From the NCBI GenBank assembly GCA_028023455.1, contig JAQFVV010012506.1, positions 3,032,714 to 3,096,713 on the forward strand: a DNA stretch of 64,000 nt, in the 5' to 3' direction. The translations under genes were made by a program, and so were the position numbers. The DNA is from Epiperipatus broadwayi. Its lineage: Eukaryota; Onychophora; Udeonychophora; Euonychophora; Peripatidae. Each line of letters starts with the position of its first letter. Within the stretch, counting starts at the first letter, position 1. Under the pieces are notes generated by a model. That model was not told the DNA's origin and did no database searches. It saw only the letters and a program-made list of their open reading frames with translations. Shown piece by piece: positions 23,390 to 34,860 of this stretch.

Positions 23390-26085
23390 TGTAGATTTCC
23401 TTAATATCCTTTTTTAAATGTCAAAATTTTTCAAATTTTTTTCACACATTTTAAAATTACATTTCTATTTTTTAAAGATAATATTATTCATTTTTTTGTT
23501 TATTGAAATAATTATGACTTTCAATAGCAATATGCTTTTTTATATATTTGAATCTCTCATTTTTTCACATAGTTTGTTTGTTTATTATTATTTTTCCATG
23601 ACTTTATAAAATTGCATTATTTATTTAAAAAATTGTCATGAATAGCTTTTAGCCAATGGAGTAAATTTTAATCAATCGATATAAGATAATTTTAAAATTG
23701 ATTGATTTTTTAATTACCAAAATAGAGAAATTCATTTCATTTTGATATAACTTTAGGACAACCATTTGTTCCTTGATCATTTTTCTGGAGTAAATGTAAT
23801 AATGAATTGAGTGTTTATGAAATATTATTTTTATTATTTATTTACACAAAATTCCATAGAGTAAGCTTGCGGTTATGACCTGTAGAGGTCCCTACCTTCG
23901 CATTTTTCAGACGTATATTCTTGATGTTACAGCCTTAGTAAATATTATTTAATATAATAATGTGCGTTTAGAACACATTTATAATTACAAAATTATAATA
24001 CAATCTATATATATATATATATATTAAAAATCAGTCAAAGAAAATGAAGATAGATAGAGAACATTGGAAATCCTCAAATTGTTTTTTTATATAAAGCATT
24101 AACAATAATAAGTCACTTTACTATATGACATAAAATATATTCGGTAAATGAGTATGTTTATACATTCATATTTATTAATACCTTTGCCAAAAACATAATC
24201 TAAATTGGTTGTCTCATTAAAAATCTATGCCTGAAGACTTTCTATTTATAACAATATGTAATATTAATAACGGCAATAGTGGGAAAGCAGGAGAAAATAG
24301 TTGTAATTAATCTTAGTATCTCAACTTTTTCTAATAATGTGAGATACTTTGCTTGATGTGGACTCTTCAAGCTTTATTTATACCCAAAAAAAAGCTGTTG
24401 AGCTTTAAATCCGTCTATGATTTGTCCTAAACGAACTAATCTTAACAGCGGAAGAAATATTAACAAAACAGGTATATGTCTATAAGTTTTCTTGAAAGGA
24501 TAAATTATCATGTGAAAAAAGATTGCATAGTATTAAATATATTGGGAAGTCTTAGTACTTTCTATTCATAGAATTACTACCTGTATTAATGAAATACTGA
24601 TTATATTAAAAGCTCGTTCTGCATTGCTGCTAATTTCCCATTTTAACAATACTGAAAATATCGTTAAACCCAGCAAGACTAGGAAACAAGATATTCAGAT
24701 AAACAATATTGCATCTACAGTGAATAAAGTAAATGATCAGGTGTTATGAAATTATGTAAAAGTCATGCTATTTTTATCTACAATATTTTTTAATAGAATC
24801 TCCCATATTTACACAGTTATCACTAAGTAGCTTTAAAAATCTAATTAAAATTCTTGCATCTACTTTCTACCAATCTTCCATAGGTAAAAGCATAAGATTT
24901 TTAGGTTTCATCGTATTGTTGTTGATAATACCAAATACCAATAAATATTATTAAATGAAAATTATTTAGCAATTAAATATCTAGTTGAGTAGAAAAAATG
25001 CAAAGGAACTTTAAAAAATTTTTTTTTAATTTTTATATCGATCTAATTTGTTTTACACTGGATTAAATGATGACTTTTAAAACTAACAAAGGTGTTTAAT
25101 ATGGAAACTTTAACCTGATTAGGTCTAATTGCATACATTTTTAAAAATTGATAAAATTTAGAATTTTAAATTATTTTCAATGATTAAAGTTTTGTTAGCT
25201 ATAATTCCATGTTTAATTTATATGTATTTTAATCATCTTATTATGCTATATATTACTATCATTGATTATATATGTGCATGGGATATCACCTATTATCAAA
25301 ATTACTCAAGTTCTTTTATAAAATTTGTCTTACAGTCTTATTTCAAATATTTTTTTAACTTATGATTTAAAACTGATTTCTATAAAATTGTTTTCTAATT
25401 GTGAAAATTAAGCAGTCACTAAAATAAATAACAATAAACCAGAAGCCATGTATCATCTATTATAAATAAATGCATTTGCTTTTGGAGACTCAATAATAGC
25501 TTTAAGTATATTTATTCAAATAATCGAGAAGATTGTTTGACGCATACAATGCTTAAAATATCGCACGAAAACGATAACTAAAATCTATAGTACTTAAATT
25601 GGTGTTTTAAGTATATAGCTATCTATAAAATAATAAATTGTTTAAATTTTAGATTGTCATCTTTGATACAATAAAAAATTAAGAATTATTGCTAAATATA
25701 TGTATGAAAGTTTTGTTTTGGTTGCATGGACATGAAAAACACTATCACAGCCCTATAGAGTCAGGAAATGGCACTCTCTTATATAATGACAGTGATATGA
25801 TAAACTAGTGGAAGGAATATTTTATTATCTTTCAAATAATGATATTTTCTGATATATCTATTTTATCTATTCATATAGATTTGGTCACAGATATTCATTT
25901 TTAGTAAAGTCAAAACAATCCGTTTAAATATCTGAAGAAGTTCTACTATTTGATCTTGGAGTAGGTTTTATTGTTCCAATATTTTTATACAAAGAGAATA
26001 GACAAGATTGCAGTAATTGCCATGGAATGTTATTATTATTTACTACAATAGTATTTTCCAATCTTTAGTAGAATAGATTGCTTCT
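23390..26085. other. AT-rich non-coding DNA
   Basis: 2.7 kb with no recognised gene or repeat apart from a short TA run near 24,006-24,024. Confidence 0.55.
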
Positions 26086-27330
26086 AATCATTATGTAATG
26101 GTTACCAGAAACTAAATGTGTTGAACATGCAAAAAAGATGTTGATAACAAAGGAGTGATTTATATATTACTTTTATTGATTTAGTCAAGGCATTTGATTC
26201 AATTAATAAGACAGGACTATGGCATTATTTGAAAGTAGTTGGTTGTTCACCAAAATTTATTTATATTATACAGCTTTTGCTTGGTAAAATGAAAAGAAAT
26301 GTTATTATCACAGGTTTTAAATCTCAGGCAGTTGAAATAATAACTGGTGTTAAACATTGATATGTAAATTGCAACAATATTGTTTTAATTTTTATGACAA
26401 TGCTTTTTGAAATTGCTTATAGGGGCTTGATCAAACAGAGATCAAATTGTATACAAGTTTGATGATGGAATTCCTAATATAAATCCATTAAAAATGAAAG
26501 CAAGAACTTTTTTTACATTATGCTGATGATTATGCTATTTTTGCCAGTTCACAAGATAATTTTCAGAATTTGTTTAATTTTTGAATGCAACATATATATA
26601 AGCATTGATTTATTAATTAATGTTCAAAAACCTCAAATTCTTTATCAGCCAATGATAAAAGAAAAATTCTCAGCAACCTTTGGTTTGGATAGTTATCAAC
26701 TTCAAAATATACACCAATTTAAATGCTGTAAGAGTGGACTCAGATCTTAAGATACAACACAGATTCCTATGTGTTCCTGTTGCTTTTAATGAATTAAAAG
26801 ACAGAATATTTTATTACAGGGAAATAACTATTGCAACTATATTACATGTTTATAGAGTTGTTTATTTTATCTGGAAGTGAAACTTGGACACTATCATTGC
26901 AGTATAAAAGTATAAGAAAGATATCATTTAAGGATGCTGTATAAAATTTTAAAAATACAATGGTAAGATCATAAAACCAATCAGTATAATCTTTAACTTG
27001 CTGGATATGATGTTATAGAAACCATATTGTAAAATCACACCTTCATTGGATTGGATATCTAAAATGAATGAACACTACAAGATTTCTTAAAAGGATATTT
27101 TATGGTAGACTTGAGCATGATTTCCATAGGGGAGGTATATCCTATATATGTTATAAAGATTACCTCAAAATATTTTAAAGAAGTGCAATGTCATTTTTTT
27201 TCCACTGAGAAGATATGGCACAGAATAAAATATATTAGACAGCTACAAATAGACAAAGTATTGATGTATTACAGAAGGAAAAGTTTTCTGCTAAAAAATG
27301 TAAATATAACATCATAAAATATAAAGTATA
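26086..27330 (+). pseudogene. Heavily decayed LINE reverse transcriptase
   Basis: Plus-strand pieces read as RT: IDLVKAFDSINKTGLWHYL (about 26,180-26,235), GCSPKFI and a GVKH remnant of the GVKQGC box (about 26,355), a YADD-like stretch in shifted frame near 26,518-26,530, SGSETWTL remnants near 26,870, and a C-terminal YKDYLK piece near 27,160. The order matches the RT and C-terminal region of a widespread invertebrate and fish LINE RT family (GLW...GCPPKF type). Frameshifts and stops occur every few dozen codons. No endonuclease, tail or target-site duplication could be placed. Confidence 0.65.
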
Positions 27331-28399
27331 GCAAAAAATAAACCAGTATGTTCTATTTGGAGGTATAGTTGTGTTGTACAGATTGGTTTGTAACATTCAT
27401 CACAAAACTCATTTCTAGAGTACTTTCTTTTGGGGAGGGGGGGTCATGAAATGGATTCACTTATTTATCAGTTTCTATTTATTACTATGATTTATTATTT
27501 ATGTATGAAATTCCATCTTTAATGATGAAGGCTGATAGTCAGAAATTAAACCAGAGATCTGATTGATGCTAACATTTAGTATCCATTAACTATTTGAGGT
27601 TAAAATACATTGCATTATAGTACAGCAATAAAGTTATCTGACTACTAAAACACATTGCATTTGACTACTAACATTTAATAGACTTTTGACTGATTATAAA
27701 CATAGAAAGTTGGTATATAATATATCTGAGGAAAAATTTATTATACAAAATCTCAAAAACAAATTGTATCAAAATCTTAAAAATAAATATTCTTCACATA
27801 AATATATGTCTTTATAAATGAAAACTTAATTATCCCAAAGTACTAAATAAGCCACTACAAATAATTAGATATTATATAAAAAATAAACTCAAACTATATA
27901 ACATCCAAGCCACTCACTGTTGAGCAATTATCATACAGGTCTGCCATCTTATAAAGCAATTCATAATAGAATAACAATTCTCAAGCATAATTAATATATA
28001 TTTTACACAAAAAATCATTTTATTATATGCACCCATCACATAAAGCAAATCTATCACTCTAGAATAATTCTACAATTCTTCACAAAATATCAGATCCCAT
28101 ATAAAATACACACAGAGAGAGACAACCTAATCATGTAATTGAAAGAGAAAATTAGATGAGGTTATCTAGCAATATAATATATATCACATCATTAAACCAA
28201 AAAATAATAAGTACAACAATATTTCTATTTCTGAATACAAGTTTTGCTGTGGTTGCCTCAGCTTTTAAAAATAATCTATTTAGAATAACTTAAAATTTTT
28301 TATACTACTGATGTTTGATTAACTTAGGCAAATAAATAAACCAATTGAAAATTAAAAATGCATATATATATATTGAGCCAGATATATATATATATATAT
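27331..28399. other. AT-rich non-coding DNA
   Basis: No gene visible. Just before the next element, ATATATATTGAGCCAG occurs twice (28,365-28,381 and 28,391-28,406), so the first few bases of the LTR are duplicated within the TA tract. Confidence 0.6.
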
Positions 28400-29575
28400 T
28401 GAGCCAGATTGATTTCCGATTCAATGGTTTTATTACTAAAATTAATAAAGGAAAAACAACTTCATTTTCATTAAATGTCTAATGCTAAAATTTGTATTAT
28501 TATTTAAAACACATACATATTTATATTTAAAGTAGATCATTTAATGTTTATAAAATTGATTTTAAAATAGTTTACTTTCACTACTTTGTTTATAAAATTG
28601 ATTTTAAAATAGTTTACTTTCACCGCCTGTTTTAATCAATTTGATTAAAAACAGACAAGCTTGCTAATTATATATTCCTGTTGCTTTTATTGTAATTATT
28701 TTTAAAGTTAATTCTAAAAAAAAGTGGAGATTTAGTTTTGTATTTGTCATTTTTGTTTCAATTATCCCTGGTTGGAAGTCTTAAATTAGATTGAGCAGGA
28801 AATTAATATTTGTCCTGCCTGGAATATAGAATGGACACTAATGAAAGTTTTGCGTGGGAAATGTAGCAAGACAAGGATAACCCACCAATTTTTAGAGAGA
28901 GATGGAGATTATTAGACACACACTTGGATTATTGCCTGCTAAGAGTCAGATGGTTTTGAGTAGCTGTTCGGATGTAGAATTGCCTGCTAAAAACAGAAAT
29001 AATTATTGACAAACTTCGTTGCTGTGCAAGATGGCAAAATCCACCACTGTGAGTTTTGCCATCATTAGAATGTCTGGCTAATTTAAACAAAGAACAGACC
29101 CACGCCTACCAGCTCTTCTTCAGTCATGCCATGAACCTCTAAAATAAACACTACCTCTATCTTGCCACTGTCAAAGGACCTGAAAGATGAACTATTATCA
29201 AAAGTGCGCACTCATCACTAAATCACTAGGACTCTGCCTTACCCTTAGCTAAACTTTTTCCTATTCTAGCCAGGGTAAATAAATTGTGTTTAATTAAATC
29301 TCTGCTCAATCTAATGATAAATATGTTTTAAAATGGTATTAATTGTTTTTTTTATTATTATTTATTATCTGTATGTACTCTTTTCTAGTATTTAAAGTGT
29401 GTCTTGGAATCTTAGTTTTAAGATTCCAAGTTTGTTTGCAATTTTCGTTTATCAGGGGGTGCATAAGGTGATTGTATTTTATATGTTTAATATATACCTG
29501 ATTATTTCATTAACTATTACAAAACACATTGGCAATTTTTGTAATCTTTATTTATTTACCTGCCCTTAGTTGTAC

Positions 29576-29581
29576 AATAAA
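29576..29581 (+). promoter_or_regulatory. Candidate polyadenylation signal
   Basis: AATAAA in the sequence TACAATAAAGAATC, also present at the matching place in the right LTR (about 33,603). Which of the two AATAAA sites in the LTR defines the R region cannot be told from sequence. Confidence 0.3.
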
Positions 29582-30235
29582 GAATCTTTAAACATGTTTT
29601 GTTTGTGCTGTTTGTGCAAACAACAAAATCTTTTTGCTGGCTATTTGTCAAGTAATAGTCTATTTCTTTCTGGATTATGTAAGATCGTAATCAAATATCT
29701 GTTGCTGTCTTGTAGGTGAGATCAACCACGTTTACTTTGAATGTAGTATTACGTGCAGCAGTTCTGCGATGTTTTAATGACAGTAATTAGAATATTACTG
29801 CTTGGACGTCCGCGCTGGTTTCATCAATTTCCGATGGGACAGTAACTGTTTTATTATCCCTGATTCAGGAAGCTAGGGTTGCTGTATGTTTTTGTAATTT
29901 TACAACTTGCCAGCAAGAAGACATTATCCTAACCATTTCTTATATTTTAAGTGAGAGAATTTTATTGCCAAAATGTTTAATGCCTTCATGTTTGTCATAC
30001 TCTTGTGCACTCTCTGGTAAATATACGTATGTTAACATAAGTCACTTTTATATTCGTGGCTAGATGTCTTTACTATATTGTCTAACTTATAAAATTAATA
30101 AATTGTTTAAATTTATTTGGCTGATGTTTGTCTTTGTGCTTTGATTTCTCAGCTGTCTAAATAATATTTAAGATATCTTGTTCCTCCCTGAGTGTAGTTC
30201 AGTGCCTTTTGATTCGCATATCCTGTCCACCCTAA

Positions 30236-30241
30236 AATAAA
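30236..30241 (+). promoter_or_regulatory. Candidate polyadenylation signal near LTR end
   Basis: AATAAA about 80 bp before the LTR end, conserved in the right LTR (34,284-34,289). Confidence 0.35.
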
Positions 30242-30333
30242 TGTCTAGTTCCTATTTTCGGACTAGTGGCGCCCCCAGGGTCAGTATATGCGAATCTCAA
30301 AGATCTTTCTCCCATTACATATATAGTAATTTT

Positions 30334-30352
30334 TAGCGCATCAACGTGGAGC
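30334..30352 (+). other. Primer binding site, tRNA-Lys type
   Basis: TAGCGCATCAACGTGGAGC differs from the classical tRNA-Lys1,2 site (TGGCGCCCAACGTGGGGC) by about three changes and one extra base. It starts 14 nt after the LTR end (spacer TATATAGTAATTTT), a wider gap than usual. Confidence 0.65.
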
Positions 30353-30492
30353 TTCTGAGTTTTCAAACCCATGTGAGATTTTGTTTAGACGGTTGAGAAA
30401 GATTTCAAGTGTAAATGGCAAGATCTAGTCGGTAGGGGTTCAATTTTTGTTAATTATTGCATGTATTGTTGGAGCAGTTTGGTAGAACAGGG

Positions 30493-30760
30493 TTTCATCT
30501 TTTTCATATGACATAAATAAATAAACAATAAATAGCGTATTTTCAAAAAAAGTCTGTTGGAGTTAATTTTTTTTGAAGAGTTAAATATATATAGTTCGTC
30601 TTTTTCATATGACATAAATAATAAATAGAGTTGTTTTTTGTTGTTGTTGTTGTAGTTTAAATAGAAGAAAAAAAGTTTGGATTAAAATTTTCGAAGTTAA
30701 AAGTAGTAAAAATAGTTCGTTATCTTCTTGCATATAAATAAATAGCGTTTTATTTGCTTT
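30493..30760 (+). repeat. Degenerate leader repeats of element LTR2
   Basis: The string CTTTTTCATATGACATAAATAA occurs at about 30,499 and 30,599, and a decayed form at about 30,724 (CTTCTTGCATATAAATAAATAG). This gives a loose tandem array of about 105-125-bp units between primer site and gag. Confidence 0.55.
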
Positions 30761-30819
30761 GAGATTTTTTGTTTAAAAAAAAAAACAATGTTAGTATAGC
30801 AAGTTAGCCTTGTGTAAAA

Positions 30820-32160
30820 ATGGAAGGTAAAGAAGAAGGCGACAGGGCGGCAGGTTTGGAAGAGAGCTCTTTTTCATTTAAATACCCCCAGATAGTAGAA
30901 AAAGAAGAGAGCAAGGCACACATGATGATAAAGTTGATAATAGAAATGAAACAAAGTTAGCAAGCTGAGATGAAAGAAATATGACAAGAGTTGCTGGAAA
31001 TGAAACAAAATATAGCAAAACAAAATATAGAAATAAAACAGAGTCAACAAACAATATTGCAGGAGTTGGGACAGGAAATATTGAAGAAAGTCGACAAAAA
31101 TCAAGCAGCTATAGAAGCCGTAGAGAAAGATCGAAATAAGGAGGTTCAGGAAGTGAAATTTTAAAGGAAGAGATGAAAGAAGTAAAAGATGAGGTACAGC
31201 AAGGTAGTGTTAGGACAGGTAGTTTAGAAATAAAGATGGTGCAGGTTGAAGGGATGTGCGAGAAATGGATAGACATACATAAAACAACACAAGTAGAATT
31301 GGAGATGTTAAATGAAGGAGAAATGCAGAGAGAAATAGATCTGAGGGTTGATGGTGCTGCCAGGAAATTAAAAAAGATGTTTGAAGGCATAGAGGAAAGT
31401 AAGGATAATTTGAAAACAGAAGTACAACAAACTTGTATTGATATGATAAAAGGACTCGAATATAGGCTAGCTGGGATAGAGAATAAATATAGGGCATTCT
31501 ATACTGAAGACAAACAGTATGAAACAGAAAATGAATATAGAGAGTCGAGAAGTAAAAGACAGGAGGGGCCCTCCAGTAGATTCTTGGAAAAACAATTCCT
31601 AATAGAAACGGTCTGGCTGAGGTGGGAGAAAGCCCATTAAATCAATTAGGAAGTTTGGCTAATATGTTTCATGTCCAAGACTGGCCGGAAAGGGATAAAG
31701 TTACAGTAGCCAGTAACTACCTTCATGAAACAGCCTCTGACTGGTGGCACACTTTATTCACCAAACCAAGAACATTTGAGGAATATAGGCACACCATTTT
31801 AAGAACATTTTGGAGTGAAGCCAGACAGGACAGGATACTCTATAAAATATCCCATGAGAGATATTCCAGCATTCGTGGTGAAACATACACACAATTTTTT
31901 ATAGACAAGTAGCGAAACTCAAGGCATTAACGGCCTTTCCGTTGTCGGACGATCAAGTCACGAGGACTATCCAACATAATATGCCCCCAGACATACAACA
32001 AATGATGTTGAGTAATAATGGGCGGTCGATAGAAGAAATGGCAGAATTTTTAATGGCTGTAGATTTTGGCAATGTATCAAGAGAACCTGTAGACAGGTTC
32101 AGGAGAGTAGATCGTCCTGACCAAACTCTTCATAAGAAGCAACCGCCTGACCGAGCATAA
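30820..32160 (+). pseudogene. Broken gag gene of element LTR2
   Basis: ATG at 30,820 opens a frame of charged, heptad-like sequence (MEGKEEGDRAAGLEESS...), probably coiled coil, with stops at about 30,958 and 30,982. It shifts frame near 31,160 into 31,173-31,640 (more coiled-coil-like sequence), shifts again near 31,620, and then shows the Gag core: DWPERDKVTVASNYL, ASDWWHTLF, RTFEEYRHTI (31,679-31,800). This fits the W...A..YL...A..WW...F motif set of Ty3-type Gag. A further shift near 31,913 gives the C-terminal part (31,942-32,160), with NMPPDIQQMM and a basic tail but no CCHC knuckle. Gag would form the particle and bind RNA. At least three frameshifts and two stops disable it. Confidence 0.85.
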
Positions 32161-32389
32161 GTGATATTGATCGGACGTACTGTTTAAAAAAAAAAGGAAA
32201 AACAGACAAAAAAAAATGTGTTAATGATTTATGAGAATGGATAAATGTAAGAAATGAAATATTGTTTTGATTTTTTATGAGTGCATTCAGCCGAATTTCT
32301 AGGGGTAGTTTTTAAAATGTTTATAGGTTAAAAAAAAAAGAAAAAAAAGTTGCAGGAATGTTTTTTTTTTGATCATGTGTTGAGGCAGT

Positions 32390-34364
32390 TGAGCCGGATT
32401 GATTTCCGATTCAATTGTTTTATTACTAAAATTAATAAAGGAAAAACAACTTCATTTTCATTAAATGTCTAATGCTAAAATTTGTATTATTATTTAAAAC
32501 ACATACACATTTAAAATTAATAAAGGAAAAACAACTTCATTTTCATTAAATGTCTAATGCTAAAATTTGTATTATTATTTAAAACACATACACATTTATA
32601 TTTAAAGTAGATCATTTAATGTTTATAAAATTGATTTTAAAATAGTTTACTTCACTGCCTGTTTTAATCACTTTGATTAAAAACAGACAAGCTTGCTAAT
32701 TATATATTCCTGTTGCTTTTATTGTAATTATTTTTAAAGTTAATTCTAAAAAAAAGTGGAGATTTAGTTTTGTATTTGTCATTTTTGTTTCAATTATCCC
32801 TGGTTGGAAGTCTTAAATTAGATTGAGAGAAAAATTAATATTTGCCCTGCCTGGAATATAGAATGGACACTAATGAAAGTTTTGCGTGGGAAATGTAGCA
32901 AGGCAAGGATAGCCCACCAATTTTTAGAGAGAGATGGAGATTATTAGACACACACTTGGATTATTGCCTGCTAAGAGTCAGATGGTTTTGAATAGCTGTT
33001 CAGACGTAGAATTGCCTGCTAAAAACAGAAATAATTATTGACAAACTTCGTTGCTGTGCAAGATGTCAAAATCCACCGCTGTGAGTTTTGCCATCATTAG
33101 AATGTCTGGCTAATTTAAACAAAGGACAGACCCATGCCTACCAGCTCTTCTTCTGTCATGCCATGAACCTCTAAAATAAACACTACCTTTATCTTGCCAC
33201 TATCAAAGGACCTGAAAGATGAACTATTATCAAAAGTGCGCACTCGTCACTAAATCACTAGGACTCTGCCTTACCGTAATCTAAACTTTTTCCTATTCTA
33301 GCCAGGGTAAATAAATTGCGTTTAATTAAATCTCCACTCAATCTAATGATAAATATGTTTTAAAATCGTATTGTTTTTTTTATTATTATTTATTATCTGT
33401 ATGTACTCTTTTCTAGTATTTAAAGTGTGTCTTGGAATCTTAGTTTTAAGATTCCAAGTTTGTTTGCAATTTTCGTTTATCAGGGGGTGCATAAGGTGAT
33501 TGTATTTTATATGTTTAATATATACCTGATTATTTTGTTAACTATTACAAAACACATTGGCAGTTTTTGTAATCTTTATTTATTTACCTGACCTTAGTTG
33601 TACAATAAAGAATCTTTAAACATGTTTCATTTGCACTGTTTGTGCAAACAACAAAATCTTTTTGCTGGCTATTTGTCAAGATATTTCTTCGGGTTGTCTG
33701 AAAATAGTCTATTTCTTTCTGGATTACGTAAGATCATAATCAAATATCTGTTGCTGTCTTGTAGGTGAGATCAACCATGTTTACTTTGAATGTAGTATTA
33801 CACGCAGAGTCCTGTGGCGTTTTAACAACAGTAATTAGAATATTACTGCTCGGACACCTGTGCTGGTTTCGTTGATTTCTGATGGGACAGTAACTGTTTT
33901 ATTATCCCTGATTCAGGAAGCTAGGGTTGTTGTCTGTTTTTGTAATTTTACAACTAGCCAGCAAGAAGACATTATCCTAACTATTTCTTATATTTTAAGT
34001 GAGAGAATTTTATTGCCAAAATGTTTAATGCCTTCATGTTTGTCATACTCTTGTGCACTCTCTGGTAAATATACGTATGTTAACATAAGTCACTTTTATA
34101 TTCATGGCTAGAAGTCTTTACTATATTGTCTAACTTATAAAATTAATAAATTGTTTAAATTTATTTGGCTGATGTTTGTCTTTGTGCTTTGATTTCTCAG
34201 CTGTCTAAATAATATTTAAGATATCTTCTTCCTCCCTGAGTGTAGTTCGGTGCCTTTTGATTCGCATATCCTGTCCACCCTAAAATAAATGTCTAGTTCC
34301 TATTTTTGGACTAGTGGCACCCCAGGGGTCAGTATATGCGAATCTCAAAGATCTTTCTCTCATT

Positions 34365-34367
<3 letters not shown>
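32390..34367 (+). repeat. Right LTR of element LTR2
   Basis: 1,978 bp, starts TGAGCCGG after TGAGGCAGT and ends CATTACA before a TA tract. It carries a tandem duplication of about 85 bp (AAAATTAATAAAGGAAAAAC at about 32,433 and 32,514) that the left LTR lacks. The 83-codon frame at 33,860-34,111 has no recognisable domain and is disrupted in the left LTR. Confidence 0.88.

Positions 34368-34399
<32 letters not shown>
34368..34399. repeat. (TA)n microsatellite between two elements
   Basis: About 30 bp of AT dinucleotides separate the right LTR end (34,367) from the outer end of the Penelope palindrome (about 34,398). Confidence 0.9.
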
Positions 34400-34402
<3 letters not shown>

Positions 34403-34587
34403 AATTATAATTGAAATAATAAATTTAATGGTTTACAAACTATTACAAACAATCCTTAAATCTGCAGAAGTACTTTCAGTTAAATTCTTAAACCTGCCTC
34501 AACTATCATTAAATTCAAAAACAAAAGCGGAAGCAAACGTCATCAATTAAAATTCCATGGACCTCGTATTTTAATGTTAGCAGGTTG

Positions 34588-34860
34588 TCAATTTATTAAA
34601 TGCATTTTATTCCTGTTTGTAAAAATTGCCTCTTTAATTTTTCTTTTACTATGGTTTCTCTCTTCATGAAGAATTTTCACATTTTCAAAATCAAATTTAA
34701 ATTTATATTTACATGTTTTTTCATGACCAAAGAAAACTGAAGGAGATATTAAATCACTATTATTTTTACTTTTTACATGCTTATATAACAATTCATGCTC
34801 CCTCAATCTCTTCTCAACACTGTAGCTAGATTCACCTATATATGATAGCATACAATCACA
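34588..34860 (-). pseudogene. Penelope GIY-YIG endonuclease end, left arm
   Basis: Minus-strand frame ending at 34,588 contains LSYIGESSYSVEKRLREHEL, typical of the GIY-YIG nuclease fused to the RT of Penelope-like elements, then basic sequence ending RNKMHLIN. The domain is about 90 residues and ends at the same point as the right-arm copy. Residues upstream of CDC are split off by the RTE insertion at 34,860 and resume at 38,164. The minus-strand frame reads on to 34,902 only because it runs into RTE sequence. Confidence 0.85.
34852..34860. repeat. Target-site duplication of RTE1, left
   Basis: ACAATCACA, identical to 38,164-38,172. The unoccupied site survives in the right arm (about 39,681-39,695, reverse complement). 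Confidence 0.92.

Larger units (their letters stand above)
28400..30319 (+). repeat. Left LTR of element LTR2
   Basis: 1,920 bp, TGAGCC...CATTACA. Contains a local duplication of an AAATTGATTTTAAAATAG block (about 28,553-28,622), AATAAA signals at 29,576 and 30,236, and the motif CTAGTGGCGCC at 30,263-30,273. Confidence 0.88.
28400..34367 (+). mobile_element. Non-autonomous gag-only Ty3-like LTR retrotransposon (element LTR2)
   Basis: Direct repeats 28,400-30,319 and 32,390-34,367 begin TGAGCC and end CATTACA, flanking a 2.07-kb interior. The interior has a tRNA-Lys-like primer site 14 nt past the left LTR, a leader, and a broken gag ORF with a recognisable retrotransposon Gag domain. Protease, RT, RNase H and integrase are absent, so mobilisation would need a helper. 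Both outer ends lie in TA tracts. Confidence 0.88.

Noticed and set aside
30267-30273. TGGCGCC taken as the primer binding site of LTR2
   Set aside because: Homology between the two LTR copies continues past it to CATTACA, so it lies inside the LTR. A better site with CAACGTGG follows at 30,334.
30874-31497. Minus-strand frames opposite the LTR2 gag
   Set aside because: Antisense shadows of an A-rich gag sequence: Phe/Leu/Ser-rich, with no domain.
33860-34111. 83-codon frame inside the right LTR of LTR2
   Set aside because: The homologous stretch in the left LTR (29,830-30,062) lacks the start codon, and no known domain is visible.
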